DNA of 64,000 nucleotides from Plantactinospora alkalitolerans (lineage in GTDB: Bacteria > Actinomycetota > Actinomycetes > Mycobacteriales > Micromonosporaceae), in NCBI RefSeq assembly GCF_015690345.1, contig NZ_JADPUN010000211.1, forward strand, positions 1-64,000, given 5' to 3'. Every line of letters begins with the position of its first letter. Position 1 is the stretch's first letter. Shown in pieces: positions 26,296 through 34,510 of the stretch. The notes below the pieces were generated by a model that had not been told where the DNA came from, searched no databases, and was given only the letters and a program-made list of their open reading frames with translations. The position numbers were made by a program, and so were the translations under genes.

Positions 26296-29200
26296 ATGGA
26301 CTCTGTCAGACTGATCATGTCCACGGTGCTCGTAGCGGGAGCGGCAGTCTTCGTGCCGGCCACACCCGCCACGGCCACCCCTCTCGCGCCACTTCCGCGA
26401 GCCGTCCCCGTGGTGTCCGATCCGGACACCGTGCCGGATGATCAGCGGGATCGACTGCTGCCCAAGGACTGGCAGACCGCCGATGACATGGCCTGGACCA
26501 CCAGCGGCGATTCCTCCGGCTTCCATCTGCTGGTCGCGGAATCCCACAACGGCTACACGTGGCGCACCATCGCCACGCTCGCCGAGCCAGGTGTCGAGGC
26601 GGACAGGTGGATTGGAAACGCCTGCCTGACCGGCTCCGGGATCCGCGCCGTCGTGGTGTACGCCCCGAGGACGTTCACCAACCGCCAGCAGACCTTCGAT
26701 CGCGGTGGCTTCGTGGCCGTGGTCAACCTCAGCAACGGCCAGGTCACCAAGCTGCCCATGCGTGCCAGCCTGGCCTATTACAACCCCGGCTGCGGTACGG
26801 GCGAAAGTGCGGTCCTCACCCAGTCGGGTGTCGTGGACCTGGGTCGCACGCGCCTGCACGTCGTCGACACGGTGCGCGGCTCCGTGTCGCGCAGTCACGA
26901 ACTGGCCGGACAGGTGACCTCGGCGACGCCGCTGGGCGATCGGATCGTGGCCGCTGCCGGTGGTGGGCTCCTGGAGGTCGATCGAAACGGGGGCGAGCGG
27001 ATCGTGGCCAGTACCCGGGGCGCGCCGTTCGGCATTCGACCCGACCGCACCGGTGGAGTGGCGTTCGTGGAGCGTGCTGGTGATTCCGGCGTGGTCAGGT
27101 ACGTCTCGGATCCCGCACGTGGTGGCGTACGCGAACTGGCTCGCGGCCCGCTGGAGAAGATCGACCTCCAGGCGGGCGGCGATGGCCGGATCTTCGTCAC
27201 CGGCGCTCCCACCAGCGTGGCCAGGAACCTGCCCAGCACCGTCAGGCAGATCGCCGCACCCGTCGAGGCGGAGATCTCCACCGCCGGAGCGGTCGCCACA
27301 CGTCACGGCGACGCGGCAGCGGTCACCGCGCTGGCCCAGCCCCGTGACCCGGACCAGCCCCGGCCTCTGCTGCTCAAGGCGAAGGTTCTCAGCACTGGTC
27401 ATGACGTGGACTTCCAGGTGTTGCCCGGCGCCCGCCGTACCGACGTCGCCATGCAGGGGCGGGCATTGAGCCCCGCGCTGGAAATGCCCGGCGGGGCGTC
27501 GCCCCGGGGGCGGGCGGCACCGAACGCTGCCTCGCCCACCGATCCGGTGGACACCGACCGGACGTGCTCGGTACCCAGAAACGACAGGGCGATCCAGGTG
27601 GAGCAGCCCCACTGGAAGCAGGTCGAGTGGGCTGCCGACCTCGCGGTCAAGGGGGCATTGACGGTTCAGCGGCCCGCCAACTGGAAACACTCGGGGCCGC
27701 CGGTGGCGTGGACGCCGCAGGGGATGTTCCCCCGAGTCGGGCTGACCAGCTCCTTCTCCGGCTCCACCGTGCCCGCCTCCATCCTGCTGGGCGTCCTGTC
27801 CCAGGAGTCCAACCTGTGGCAGGCCTCCTGGCATGCGCTGGAGGGGGTGACCGGCAATCCACTGGTCGGCAACTTCTACGGCTTCGACTACAAGGGCGCA
27901 GACCCGTGGGCGATCCGTTGGAGCGCATCCGATTGTGGCTACGGCGTGGCACAGGTCACCGACGGGATGCGGGTGGGCGACACCCTCTGGACCTCGAACC
28001 AGCAGCGCGCCATCGCTGTCGACTACGCCAGCAACATCGCCGCCGGCCTGCGGATCCTGGAACAGAAATGGAACCAGACCTACAACGCGGGCATACGCGT
28101 CAACGACGCCGACCCGGGGAACATCGAAAACTGGTTCGCCGCCCTGTGGGCCTACAACACGGGCATCAACCCGCAGGCGAGCACCGGGTACCCCAACGGC
28201 TGCACGCCGAGCCCGAACTGCACCGACAGCCGCGGGAACTGGGGACTCGGTTGGACCAACAACCCGGCCAACCCCGACTATCAGGCCAGCCGCAGGCCCT
28301 TCCTGCACAACTCTCCCGACGACGCGAGGCATCCGCAGGACTGGCCCTATCCGGAGAAGGTCATCGGCTGGGCGGCCTCCCCCATCGTCAAGTACGACTT
28401 CCGCACCGACGACTTCGAGGCCGCGTACGCCCAGGCGTGGTGGACCGACGAGACTTACCGGTTCGATGCCAAGCCACCGATCGACGCCTTTTGCAGCAGC
28501 GCCTCAGGCGGCAATCGCTGCGACATCAACCAGTCCGGAAACCCCTGTGCGGAAGCCGACTTCCACTGCTGGTGGCATCTGCCGGTGGCCTGGAAACCGG
28601 GATGCGAACGAAACGACGGTGGCACCGTCGAGTACACCTGCGGCTTCGACAACAGAACGTACGCCCCGGGCTCACCCGAGCCGGCCGGAGGAACCCATTG
28701 GCCACCGGTGTGCAACCGCGACAGACTGCCCACCGGTGCCATTGTCGTCGATGACGTGCCCGACGGCGTTGGCATCGTGCGGCCCAACTGTGCCGGCACC
28801 GTCAGCGCCGGTGAGTTCAGCATGGCCTTCGGTGCAGACTCAAACGGAACATATCCCTCCAAGGCCGACTTCCACCAGGTCGGCAGCGGATTCGACGGGC
28901 ACTTCTACTTCGCCCACACCTGGTATCCGGGCGGCAACACGCGTTTTCAGGTAACCGGGACGTGGAAACTGGACCGGGTCTGGACCGACACGTGGGCGCG
29001 GGTGATGGTGCATATCCCGGGGCACGGAGCGCACACGCAGCAAGCTGCCTACAAGGTGGACATCGGTGCGAACACACCCCAGAGCAAGGAACGATTCCGA
29101 ACCCGCCACGTCAACACCGCCAGCCGGTACCACCAGCCCGTCGACCAGACGGGAGACCGCTGGGTCTCGCTCGGTGTGTTCAACTTCAACGGCACGCCAA

Positions 29201-30237
29201 GCGTTTCCCTGAGCAACCTGACCTCCGACGGCAACGGCAGCCACGACATCGCCTTCGACGCCGTCGCCTTCCAACCCATGGCGGCCAAGCCGCGGCACAT
29301 GATTGCCGTCCTCGGTGACTCCTACAGCTCCGGCGAAGGCGTGTCGGAAGGGCCTTTTCCCAACTACCTCAAAGAGACCGACAACGGCGACACCGGAAAC
29401 CGCAACGCCTGCCACCGTTCCTACAACGCATGGTCCCGGATCGCCACCCTGACCGACAATCCGAGCCAGACCATTACGCAGCGTGACGTAGGATGGGACA
29501 ACTCGCTCGACTACCACATGGTCGCCTGTTCCTTCGCGCAGACGGAGAACCTGCTGCCAGCGAACGTCACGAACTCCTGGGGCGAGCACGGCATCGGGGC
29601 CTACCGCGAGGTCTCCCAGATAGAGCAGGGCTACCTGGACGAGAACACCACGTTGGTGGCCTTCACCATCGGCGGCAACGACCTCGGATGGGACAAAGTG
29701 GTGATGGCTTGCGCGTCCAACGTTCCCGTCATCGACAACTGCGCCGACGCCCCCCTGCCCGGGGAGACCATGTCCCTGCGACACCGGCTGCCCCAGCTGA
29801 TGACGACCAAGGTGATTCCGTCGATCGAGACGGTGATCAGTCAGATCCGGTTGAAGGCCGACCACGCTCGAATCGTCCTGATGGGATATCCGCGGCTCAT
29901 CTCCCTCGGCGCGTGGTGCCTGCTGGGCCAATACACCTTGAGCCTCGCAGAGGTGAGCTTCATCGACGAGATGTCCGACCTGCTGGCCCAGAAGATGCGC
30001 GAGCTGGTCGAGCGCCTCGACGACACGATGCCGATCACCTTCTCCGACCCCCGGGACGCCTTCCAGAACAAGGGTGTCTGCGGCATTCCCGAGGGAATCC
30101 ACGGCATCATCGCGGCCAAGACGCCGGGCGAATACCCTGACGCGCCGATTTCACAGCAGTCCTTCCACCCCAACATGCGCGGCACGACCTACTATGCCGA
30201 CACCTTCAACGCCACGCTCCGCTCGTTGGGACTGTGA
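26296..30237 (+). CDS. large secreted modular protein: propeller-like, lysozyme-like, golvesin-like and SGNH/GDSL hydrolase regions
   Basis: 1313 residues. Signal peptide 'MSTVLVAGAAVFVPATPATA'. Residues about 30-400: repeated short strands with bulky turns, beta-propeller-like. About 480-680: 'VPASILLGVLSQESNLWQ' and 'DCGYGVAQVTDGM', the glutamate and GYGVAQ elements of a lysozyme/lytic transglycosylase fold, so it may cut peptidoglycan. About 855-995: 'GFDGHFYFAHTWYP...VTGTWKL' matching golvesin C-terminal-like domains. About 1000-1313: GDSYSSGEG (block I, catalytic Ser), GGND (block III), and SFHPN near 1290 (catalytic His), a complete secreted SGNH esterase. ATG 26296 has GGAG upstream. 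Probably a wall-acting multi-enzyme; which bond each part cuts is inferred. Confidence 0.85.
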   Translation: MDSVRLIMSTVLVAGAAVFVPATPATATPLAPLPRAVPVVSDPDTVPDDQRDRLLPKDWQTADDMAWTTSGDSSGFHLLVAESHNGYTWRTIATLAEPGVEADRWIGNACLTGSGIRAVVVYAPRTFTNRQQTFDRGGFVAVVNLSNGQVTKLPMRASLAYYNPGCGTGESAVLTQSGVVDLGRTRLHVVDTVRGSVSRSHELAGQVTSATPLGDRIVAAAGGGLLEVDRNGGERIVASTRGAPFGIRPDRTGGVAFVERAGDSGVVRYVSDPARGGVRELARGPLEKIDLQAGGDGRIFVTGAPTSVARNLPSTVRQIAAPVEAEISTAGAVATRHGDAAAVTALAQPRDPDQPRPLLLKAKVLSTGHDVDFQVLPGARRTDVAMQGRALSPALEMPGGASPRGRAAPNAASPTDPVDTDRTCSVPRNDRAIQVEQPHWKQVEWAADLAVKGALTVQRPANWKHSGPPVAWTPQGMFPRVGLTSSFSGSTVPASILLGVLSQESNLWQASWHALEGVTGNPLVGNFYGFDYKGADPWAIRWSASDCGYGVAQVTDGMRVGDTLWTSNQQRAIAVDYASNIAAGLRILEQKWNQTYNAGIRVNDADPGNIENWFAALWAYNTGINPQASTGYPNGCTPSPNCTDSRGNWGLGWTNNPANPDYQASRRPFLHNSPDDARHPQDWPYPEKVIGWAASPIVKYDFRTDDFEAAYAQAWWTDETYRFDAKPPIDAFCSSASGGNRCDINQSGNPCAEADFHCWWHLPVAWKPGCERNDGGTVEYTCGFDNRTYAPGSPEPAGGTHWPPVCNRDRLPTGAIVVDDVPDGVGIVRPNCAGTVSAGEFSMAFGADSNGTYPSKADFHQVGSGFDGHFYFAHTWYPGGNTRFQVTGTWKLDRVWTDTWARVMVHIPGHGAHTQQAAYKVDIGANTPQSKERFRTRHVNTASRYHQPVDQTGDRWVSLGVFNFNGTPSVSLSNLTSDGNGSHDIAFDAVAFQPMAAKPRHMIAVLGDSYSSGEGVSEGPFPNYLKETDNGDTGNRNACHRSYNAWSRIATLTDNPSQTITQRDVGWDNSLDYHMVACSFAQTENLLPANVTNSWGEHGIGAYREVSQIEQGYLDENTTLVAFTIGGNDLGWDKVVMACASNVPVIDNCADAPLPGETMSLRHRLPQLMTTKVIPSIETVISQIRLKADHARIVLMGYPRLISLGAWCLLGQYTLSLAEVSFIDEMSDLLAQKMRELVERLDDTMPITFSDPRDAFQNKGVCGIPEGIHGIIAAKTPGEYPDAPISQQSFHPNMRGTTYYADTFNATLRSLGL

Positions 30238-30384
30238 TCAATCCTGTGGCGGCGACCATGTCGCCGCCACAGGGCGGTCATCACCGACGTACCCGCCACG
30301 TCACGTCGCTTGAAAGTCCGAGGGCGCCGGGAAGGAGGGGCGCGGCGGCCATCAGGGCGCTGAGGGCTCGTACGGGAGGATCGG

Positions 30385-31026
30385 ATGGCTGGGTGGGACG
30401 GCGGGCCGTCCGAGACGGGGATGGCGTACGACATCTACGCGCCGCTGTGGGGGCTGCTCGACCTCGGCGCGCTGGTGAGCTGCGACTTCGCTCCGCCTTC
30501 GGCGGACTCCTTCACCCGGTACGTCACCTCGCGGCGAACCCAGGTCGACCGCCTGCTGGACCTCGTCAGAGCCCTGGGCGACTTCCATCCCGAGACAATC
30601 GGGATCTTCGAGAAGCAGGGCGGGTGGGGGAACGATTCCCGGCGGGAGCCGGAGGCGGTCCTGGCCGCATTGTTGCTGAGCGCCGGTTTCCTGGAGCGTC
30701 ATCCGGTGGACCCGGGCGACACCACGACGATCCGTCGGCTGGCCCGGGCGGCAATCGATCGACAGCTCGTCAATCTCCTGGACGCGCTGGTCGGCGTCGC
30801 CCAGGTGCGGAGCCGCGATGTCGCTTCGGCATGCGCCGACGTGCTCGAGGCGCTGGCCATCGCCTGTTCGCTGGTTGAAAGGAATGTTCCGGGGACAGTG
30901 GCCGACACCGTGCGATCCTGGCGTACCTTCGTCCTCCCCGATGTCCTCAGACCCGGCTCGCCGACCTCCGATGCGACGAAGGACAGGCTGCGGGACATCC
31001 TTCACCGGCTGGAGCGGCTCGTCTGA
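30385..31026 (+). CDS. hypothetical helical protein
   Basis: 213 residues, start ATG 30385 with GGGAGGA upstream. Predicted largely alpha-helical ('AVLAALLLSAGFLERHPV', 'AAIDRQLVNLLDALVGVAQV', 'ACADVLEALAIACSLVERN'). No signal peptide, membrane span or known motif. The gene is followed at 31027-31156 by a short sequence that encodes protein-like text interrupted by an in-frame TAG (FTQIDDD-stop-IEIRGRG), perhaps a decayed gene end. Unknown function. Confidence 0.6.
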   Translation: MAGWDGGPSETGMAYDIYAPLWGLLDLGALVSCDFAPPSADSFTRYVTSRRTQVDRLLDLVRALGDFHPETIGIFEKQGGWGNDSRREPEAVLAALLLSAGFLERHPVDPGDTTTIRRLARAAIDRQLVNLLDALVGVAQVRSRDVASACADVLEALAIACSLVERNVPGTVADTVRSWRTFVLPDVLRPGSPTSDATKDRLRDILHRLERLV

Positions 31027-31156
31027 CCGTTGAGGAGGCATCGCAGCGACACCTCTCCGGCACCGTCACCTTCACCCAGATCGACGACGACTAGATCGAG
31101 ATCCGCGGTCGAGGCATGATCACGGGCGAGGTGGAAGGCCTTCCGTTCGCCGAACC

Positions 31157-31200
31157 GTGGTGACCGGAGGAATCGTGGTGACCGGAGGAATCGTGGTGAG
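31157..31200 (+). repeat. 18-bp tandem repeat of ribosome-binding site plus start codon
   Basis: GTGGTGACCGGAGGAATC at 31157-31174 and 31175-31192, with GTGGTGA beginning a third copy at 31193. Each full copy holds a strong GGAGGA followed by GTG in the same frame as the downstream gene. Confidence 0.85.
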
Positions 31201-31213
31201 CCAGGAGGCAGGC

Positions 31214-31525
31214 ATGACCGAGCAGGCGCTGACCCGCGTGGCGCTGTACACATTCGCCCGGCACGACAAGCGGCGGGTGGCCGAGTTCCGTTGGCAGCCG
31301 GGCCAAGCGGTGTCGCTGACAGTCCTCGACCCCGAGTGGAGCGCGCCTGCGCAGGACTTCTACGACAACGGCGTGCCGGTCGGCGCGGGGCGGGTGCCGC
31401 CGGAGGCCGGTCCGGAATTCATGCGTGCCCTGCTGCAACGCTTCCGGATGAGCTACTACAAGTTCGTGGACGAGAGCGACGGAGCCGGCGGACCGTCACA
31501 GGGTGCGAGTGAAGCAGAGCGGTAG
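31214..31525 (+). CDS. small hypothetical protein
   Basis: 103 residues from ATG 31214 (AGGAGG six bases upstream); in-frame GTG starts at 31157, 31175 and 31193, each after GGAGGA or nearby, could add up to 19 residues. Sequence 'VALYTFARHDKRRVAEFRWQPGQAVSLTVLDPEWSAPAQDFYDNGVPV' suggests a small alpha/beta protein; C-terminal tail is Ser/Gly/Glu-rich. No family recognised. The repeated start region is the notable feature. Confidence 0.6.
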   Translation: MTEQALTRVALYTFARHDKRRVAEFRWQPGQAVSLTVLDPEWSAPAQDFYDNGVPVGAGRVPPEAGPEFMRALLQRFRMSYYKFVDESDGAGGPSQGASEAER

Positions 31526-31619
31526 CTGGGCTCCTCCTGCACGGAGGGGTCTGTCATCCGGACGCCATAGGTGATCGGTCAGAGGCCGAGGGCGCAGTCG
31601 TTACCCCGATCTCGAACGG

Positions 31620-32845
31620 TCAGGCCGTGGGTGGTCGCACCAGATGGCTGGTAAGAAACGGGCTCGGCGTACCGTGCCAGAAGACGGCCAACTCGTCACG
31701 GGCCCGAGTGGCGGCGACGAAGAGCAGCGACCGGTCGCGCTGACGTTCGCGCTGGTAGCGCTTTGGATCAGTGTCCCGGTGCCGGTTGATCATCTGCCGG
31801 GGAACCAGCCCGTCGCTGACTCCGGCGATGATGATCCGCTGGTATTCGAGTCCCTTGAACCGATGCATCGTGCCGATGTGTACGCCGTCGGGTCGCTTCG
31901 GCCCGTCGGGGCCGATTTCCACCGCGGGTATCCCGTCGGCCTCCAGCCGCGCGGCGACCTCGCTGGCCAGTTCCCGGGTGGGTACGGCGATCGCTACCGA
32001 CCCGTCGGCCGGATTTCCCCACGCCGCCAACTGCCCGACGACCAGTTCGCGTTCCTGATGCCACGATCCGGCGCCCCGGAACGTCGGCACCCCGCCCCGA
32101 AGCAGCGACCGGTAGCCGGCGAGATTCTCCGCGCCACCGTCGAGATCGTCGTACGTCTCGCCGCTCATGATCTCCAAAGCCGCGGCGAGGATCTGCCGGG
32201 TGGTGCGGTAGCTCAGGGTCAGCCGGGCAGACCGGCCACGGATGTTGACACCGAGGCTGCCCAGCGTGACGTGGTTGTCGTAGATGCGCTGGTGGGTGTC
32301 GCCGGTCAGGAACAGGTCGTTCGGTCCGGACGCGACCATGGCACGCAGCATCTTCCAGTGCGCGGCGCTCAGGTCCTGCGCCTCGTCCACCACGATGTGC
32401 CGGTAGCGGTGCCGCAGGAATCCTCCGGAGTCCTCCGGGGGCAGGCCCTCGCTGCGCGCGGCCCGGTCCATCTCCTGCCGGGCCGCCCGTTCGGCCACCT
32501 GACGCCAGGTCCACCTGCCCTGGTCGTCCAGCCACTTGGTGAACCGCTCGGTGAGCTGCCAGACCTGGTCCCGCTCGGCCCGGCTGAGGGTGCGTCCCCG
32601 GCCGGGGCGACGGGCGCTGAAGTATTCGGCCCGGGAACCAAGCACCTGGCCCAGGATGACCTGGGTCCATTCGGCCGCCAGGAACTCCGGATCCCAGTTC
32701 GAGTCCCCGGTTTCCAGCAGGAAGTCCTGCCAGAGGTCGGGCACCTTGTTGTCGTCGACGATCCGCTTACCCGCTCCGGCCTTCGCCTCGGCGACGACCC
32801 GGCTGGCCAGCCGGTCGATGACCGCGCGCCCGCAGCCAGACTCCG
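31620..32845 (-). pseudogene. UvrD/Rep-like superfamily I helicase, 5' truncated
   Basis: Retains helicase motifs from Walker B onward: HIVVDEAQDLS (motif II), LTGDTHQRIYD (III), LTLSYRTTRQI (IV), GTMHRFKGLEYQRIII (V) and LFVAATRARDEL (VI). The Walker A region and the whole N-terminal part are missing: protein-like sequence (VIDRLASRVVAEAKAGAGKRIV) continues upstream of the first GTG to about 32845, where it meets the truncated HEPN gene on the other strand. Without Walker A it cannot be an active helicase. Ancestral role was probably in repair or in a defence locus; the C-terminal codons look undamaged, so truncation is recent. Confidence 0.85.
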
Positions 32846-33349
32846 TTCGGATCGGTCGCGCCGGCCCAGATGTTCGACTACGACGTGCGACTACTCCGGG
32901 TGATGGACATCCTGCGGCGGGAGGAGTTCGTCTTCGTACGCGACTTCGACGGCACGATCTCGGGCATCATCACCGCCGCCGATGTCGTGCTCACCTACGA
33001 CGAGACCGCCACACCATTCCTGCTGATCGGCGAGGTCGACCAAGAGCTGCGGCGGGCTGTCCGGAACGCCTTCGATCTGCGTACGGTACGGCAGGCGTGC
33101 ACCTCCGCCGGCGTGCAGCCGCCCAAGTCGTTCGAGCGGATGACCATGGGAACGTACCAGGCCGTGCTGAACGATCCGGGCTGCTGGCAGCAGCTTGCCT
33201 GGCCGCTCGACCGCGAGGTCTTCATCAAACGCCTCGACGAGCTTCGAAGAATCCGCAACACCGTGATGCACTTCAACCCGGATCCGGTCAAGTCCGGCGA
33301 CGTCGCTCGACTCCGCTACTTCCTGGACCTGATCCGCACCTTCATTGTC
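32845..33349 (+). pseudogene. CBS-HEPN C-terminal fragment, paralogue of the 44.1-kb gene
   Basis: Nearly identical in sequence to the C-terminal third of the intact protein encoded at 44123-45523, starting at 'VAPAQ-FDYDVRLLRVMDILRREEFVFVRDFDGTISGIITAADVV' (second CBS) and including the HEPN motif IRNTVMHF. The 5' two thirds are gone, cut where the UvrD-like gene is cut. The stop codon of the intact copy (GTCTGA) is replaced by GTCTATAG, so the frame runs on. Similarity continues past the stop into the 3' flank (CACCTCCGACTCAG), showing a DNA-level duplication. Confidence 0.85.
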
Positions 33350-33384
33350 TATAGGCATCACCTCCGACTCAGAAGAGCAACCAC

Positions 33385-33540
33385 GTGTCTTGGATGGACG
33401 ATCCGCCCCGCTTCCGCCAGCACCCTCGGTTCAACCACCGGAGGGTCCGCATCTCAGACCTGTTGGAAGCCGGCCTACTTCGGCCAGGGCAGAAGCTGCT
33501 CTATCAGCGGCGACAGGGGAAGCACCTCACGAATCTGTGT
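33385..33540 (+). pseudogene. RAMA-domain N-terminal fragment of a second paralogue
   Basis: GTG at 33385 opens a frame that reads HPRFNHRRVRISDLLEAGLLRPGQKLLYQ, matching the N terminus of the intact 44.1-kb protein (HPLINGRRLRVSDLLDAGMVKVGQALSY). Similarity ends about 33535 and the frame then becomes Arg-rich without resemblance. It therefore is the start of another gene of the same family, following directly the C-terminal fragment of the first: two tandem copies collapsed by deletion. Confidence 0.72.
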
Positions 33541-33635
33541 TCAAGGCGTCGTCAATCCGGCCGGCGCCGCCGGGGCGCCCCAGCCCGTCGCGTCGACGGG
33601 CGGGACGCCCAGCGTCGTGCTCGGGTTGGCCGGTT

Positions 33636-34496
33636 CTACTGCGGGCCGTAGACCTCGAACTCGATGAGCCGTGAGTAGTTGCTGCCGCCGAGGTGAACGA
33701 GCACGCGTACGGCGTCGGTCCGCTCGGCGGGAAACGTCGTGACGATGTGCTCCTGCGCGTTGCCGATCACCTGGGCGATGGTGCGCCAGGACTCGCCGTC
33801 GCGCACCTGGAGGTCGAAGTCCCGGATGCCGTTTGTGGCGGCGGGAGTCTTGGTCCAGAGCTCGATCCGGTCGATCGTCTGGGCGGTCGGCCACTCGACG
33901 CCGTACCAGTCGGGGAAGACCCCACTGGTGGCGTCGTTCCAGCCGGTCAGAGTGTCCCAGTGGCTCTGATCCCTGTCACCGTCGACGGCTCCGCACAGCG
34001 TGAAGTTCCCGTGCGTGGACGAGGCGATGGCCTGCTCGCCGTAGGCGAGGTTGGCCCCCGGCTCGCGCGGTGGGACCGGCCGGACCGTGACGGGCACGAC
34101 GTCCTTCTGCTTCCCGCTGGTCACGGTGATGTCGTACGTTCCCGGCTTCGTGCCACGGGGTACCTGCACGCCGAAAGACTTGGCCACCGGCTGGTCCGGG
34201 TTGCTGGCGGGGAGGTACGTCGAGAACACCGTGTCAGACAGGACGAGCGGCCTGTCGGCCTCAAGGATCGCGTCCGCGAAGACAGGCTCGGCACCCGTGT
34301 TGGTCAGCGTCACCGCGATCGAGGTGGGCAGACACGGCAGCTCGCTGGCCGACACGGCGGCGGGCGAGGCCGACAACACGACCTCCGAGCGCGCCTTGCC
34401 CTCCGGGCTGGCGACGGCGGTGTCCACCGGAGCCGCGAGGGCGACCCCCACGGCCACCCCACCAGCGACCAGGGTCGCGATCACAGTCTTCTTCAT
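33636..34496 (-). CDS. secreted F5/8 type C (discoidin) domain protein
   Basis: 286 residues; signal peptide MKKTVIATLVAGGVAVGVALAAP. Middle part is an Ig-like beta-sandwich ('AVTLTNTGAEPVFADAIL', 'PGTYDITVTSGKQKDVVPVTV'), then from about residue 145 a discoidin domain: 'ANLAYGEQAIASSTHGNF', 'CGAVDGDRDQSHWDT', 'WYGVEWPTAQTIDRIELWTK', 'RVLVHLGGSNYSRLIEFEVYG'. ATG at 34496 chosen for the signal peptide; GAGAGGAA upstream. It starts 14 nt after the phoD stop, same strand, so it is co-expressed with the phosphatase and may bind a surface or carbohydrate for it. Confidence 0.85.
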   Translation of the reverse strand: MKKTVIATLVAGGVAVGVALAAPVDTAVASPEGKARSEVVLSASPAAVSASELPCLPTSIAVTLTNTGAEPVFADAILEADRPLVLSDTVFSTYLPASNPDQPVAKSFGVQVPRGTKPGTYDITVTSGKQKDVVPVTVRPVPPREPGANLAYGEQAIASSTHGNFTLCGAVDGDRDQSHWDTLTGWNDATSGVFPDWYGVEWPTAQTIDRIELWTKTPAATNGIRDFDLQVRDGESWRTIAQVIGNAQEHIVTTFPAERTDAVRVLVHLGGSNYSRLIEFEVYGPQ

Positions 34497-34510
34497 GATG
34501 GTCGTTCCTC

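Noticed and set aside
26131-28332. 733-codon minus-strand frame opposite the large secreted protein
   Set aside because: No domain recognisable and biased composition; the plus strand has signal peptide, ordered domains and catalytic motifs.
31027-31156. Protein-like text FTQIDDD-stop-IEIRGRGMITGEVEGLPF
   Set aside because: May be the end of a decayed gene, but it is too short to assign and is interrupted by TAG; mentioned only with the neighbouring gene.
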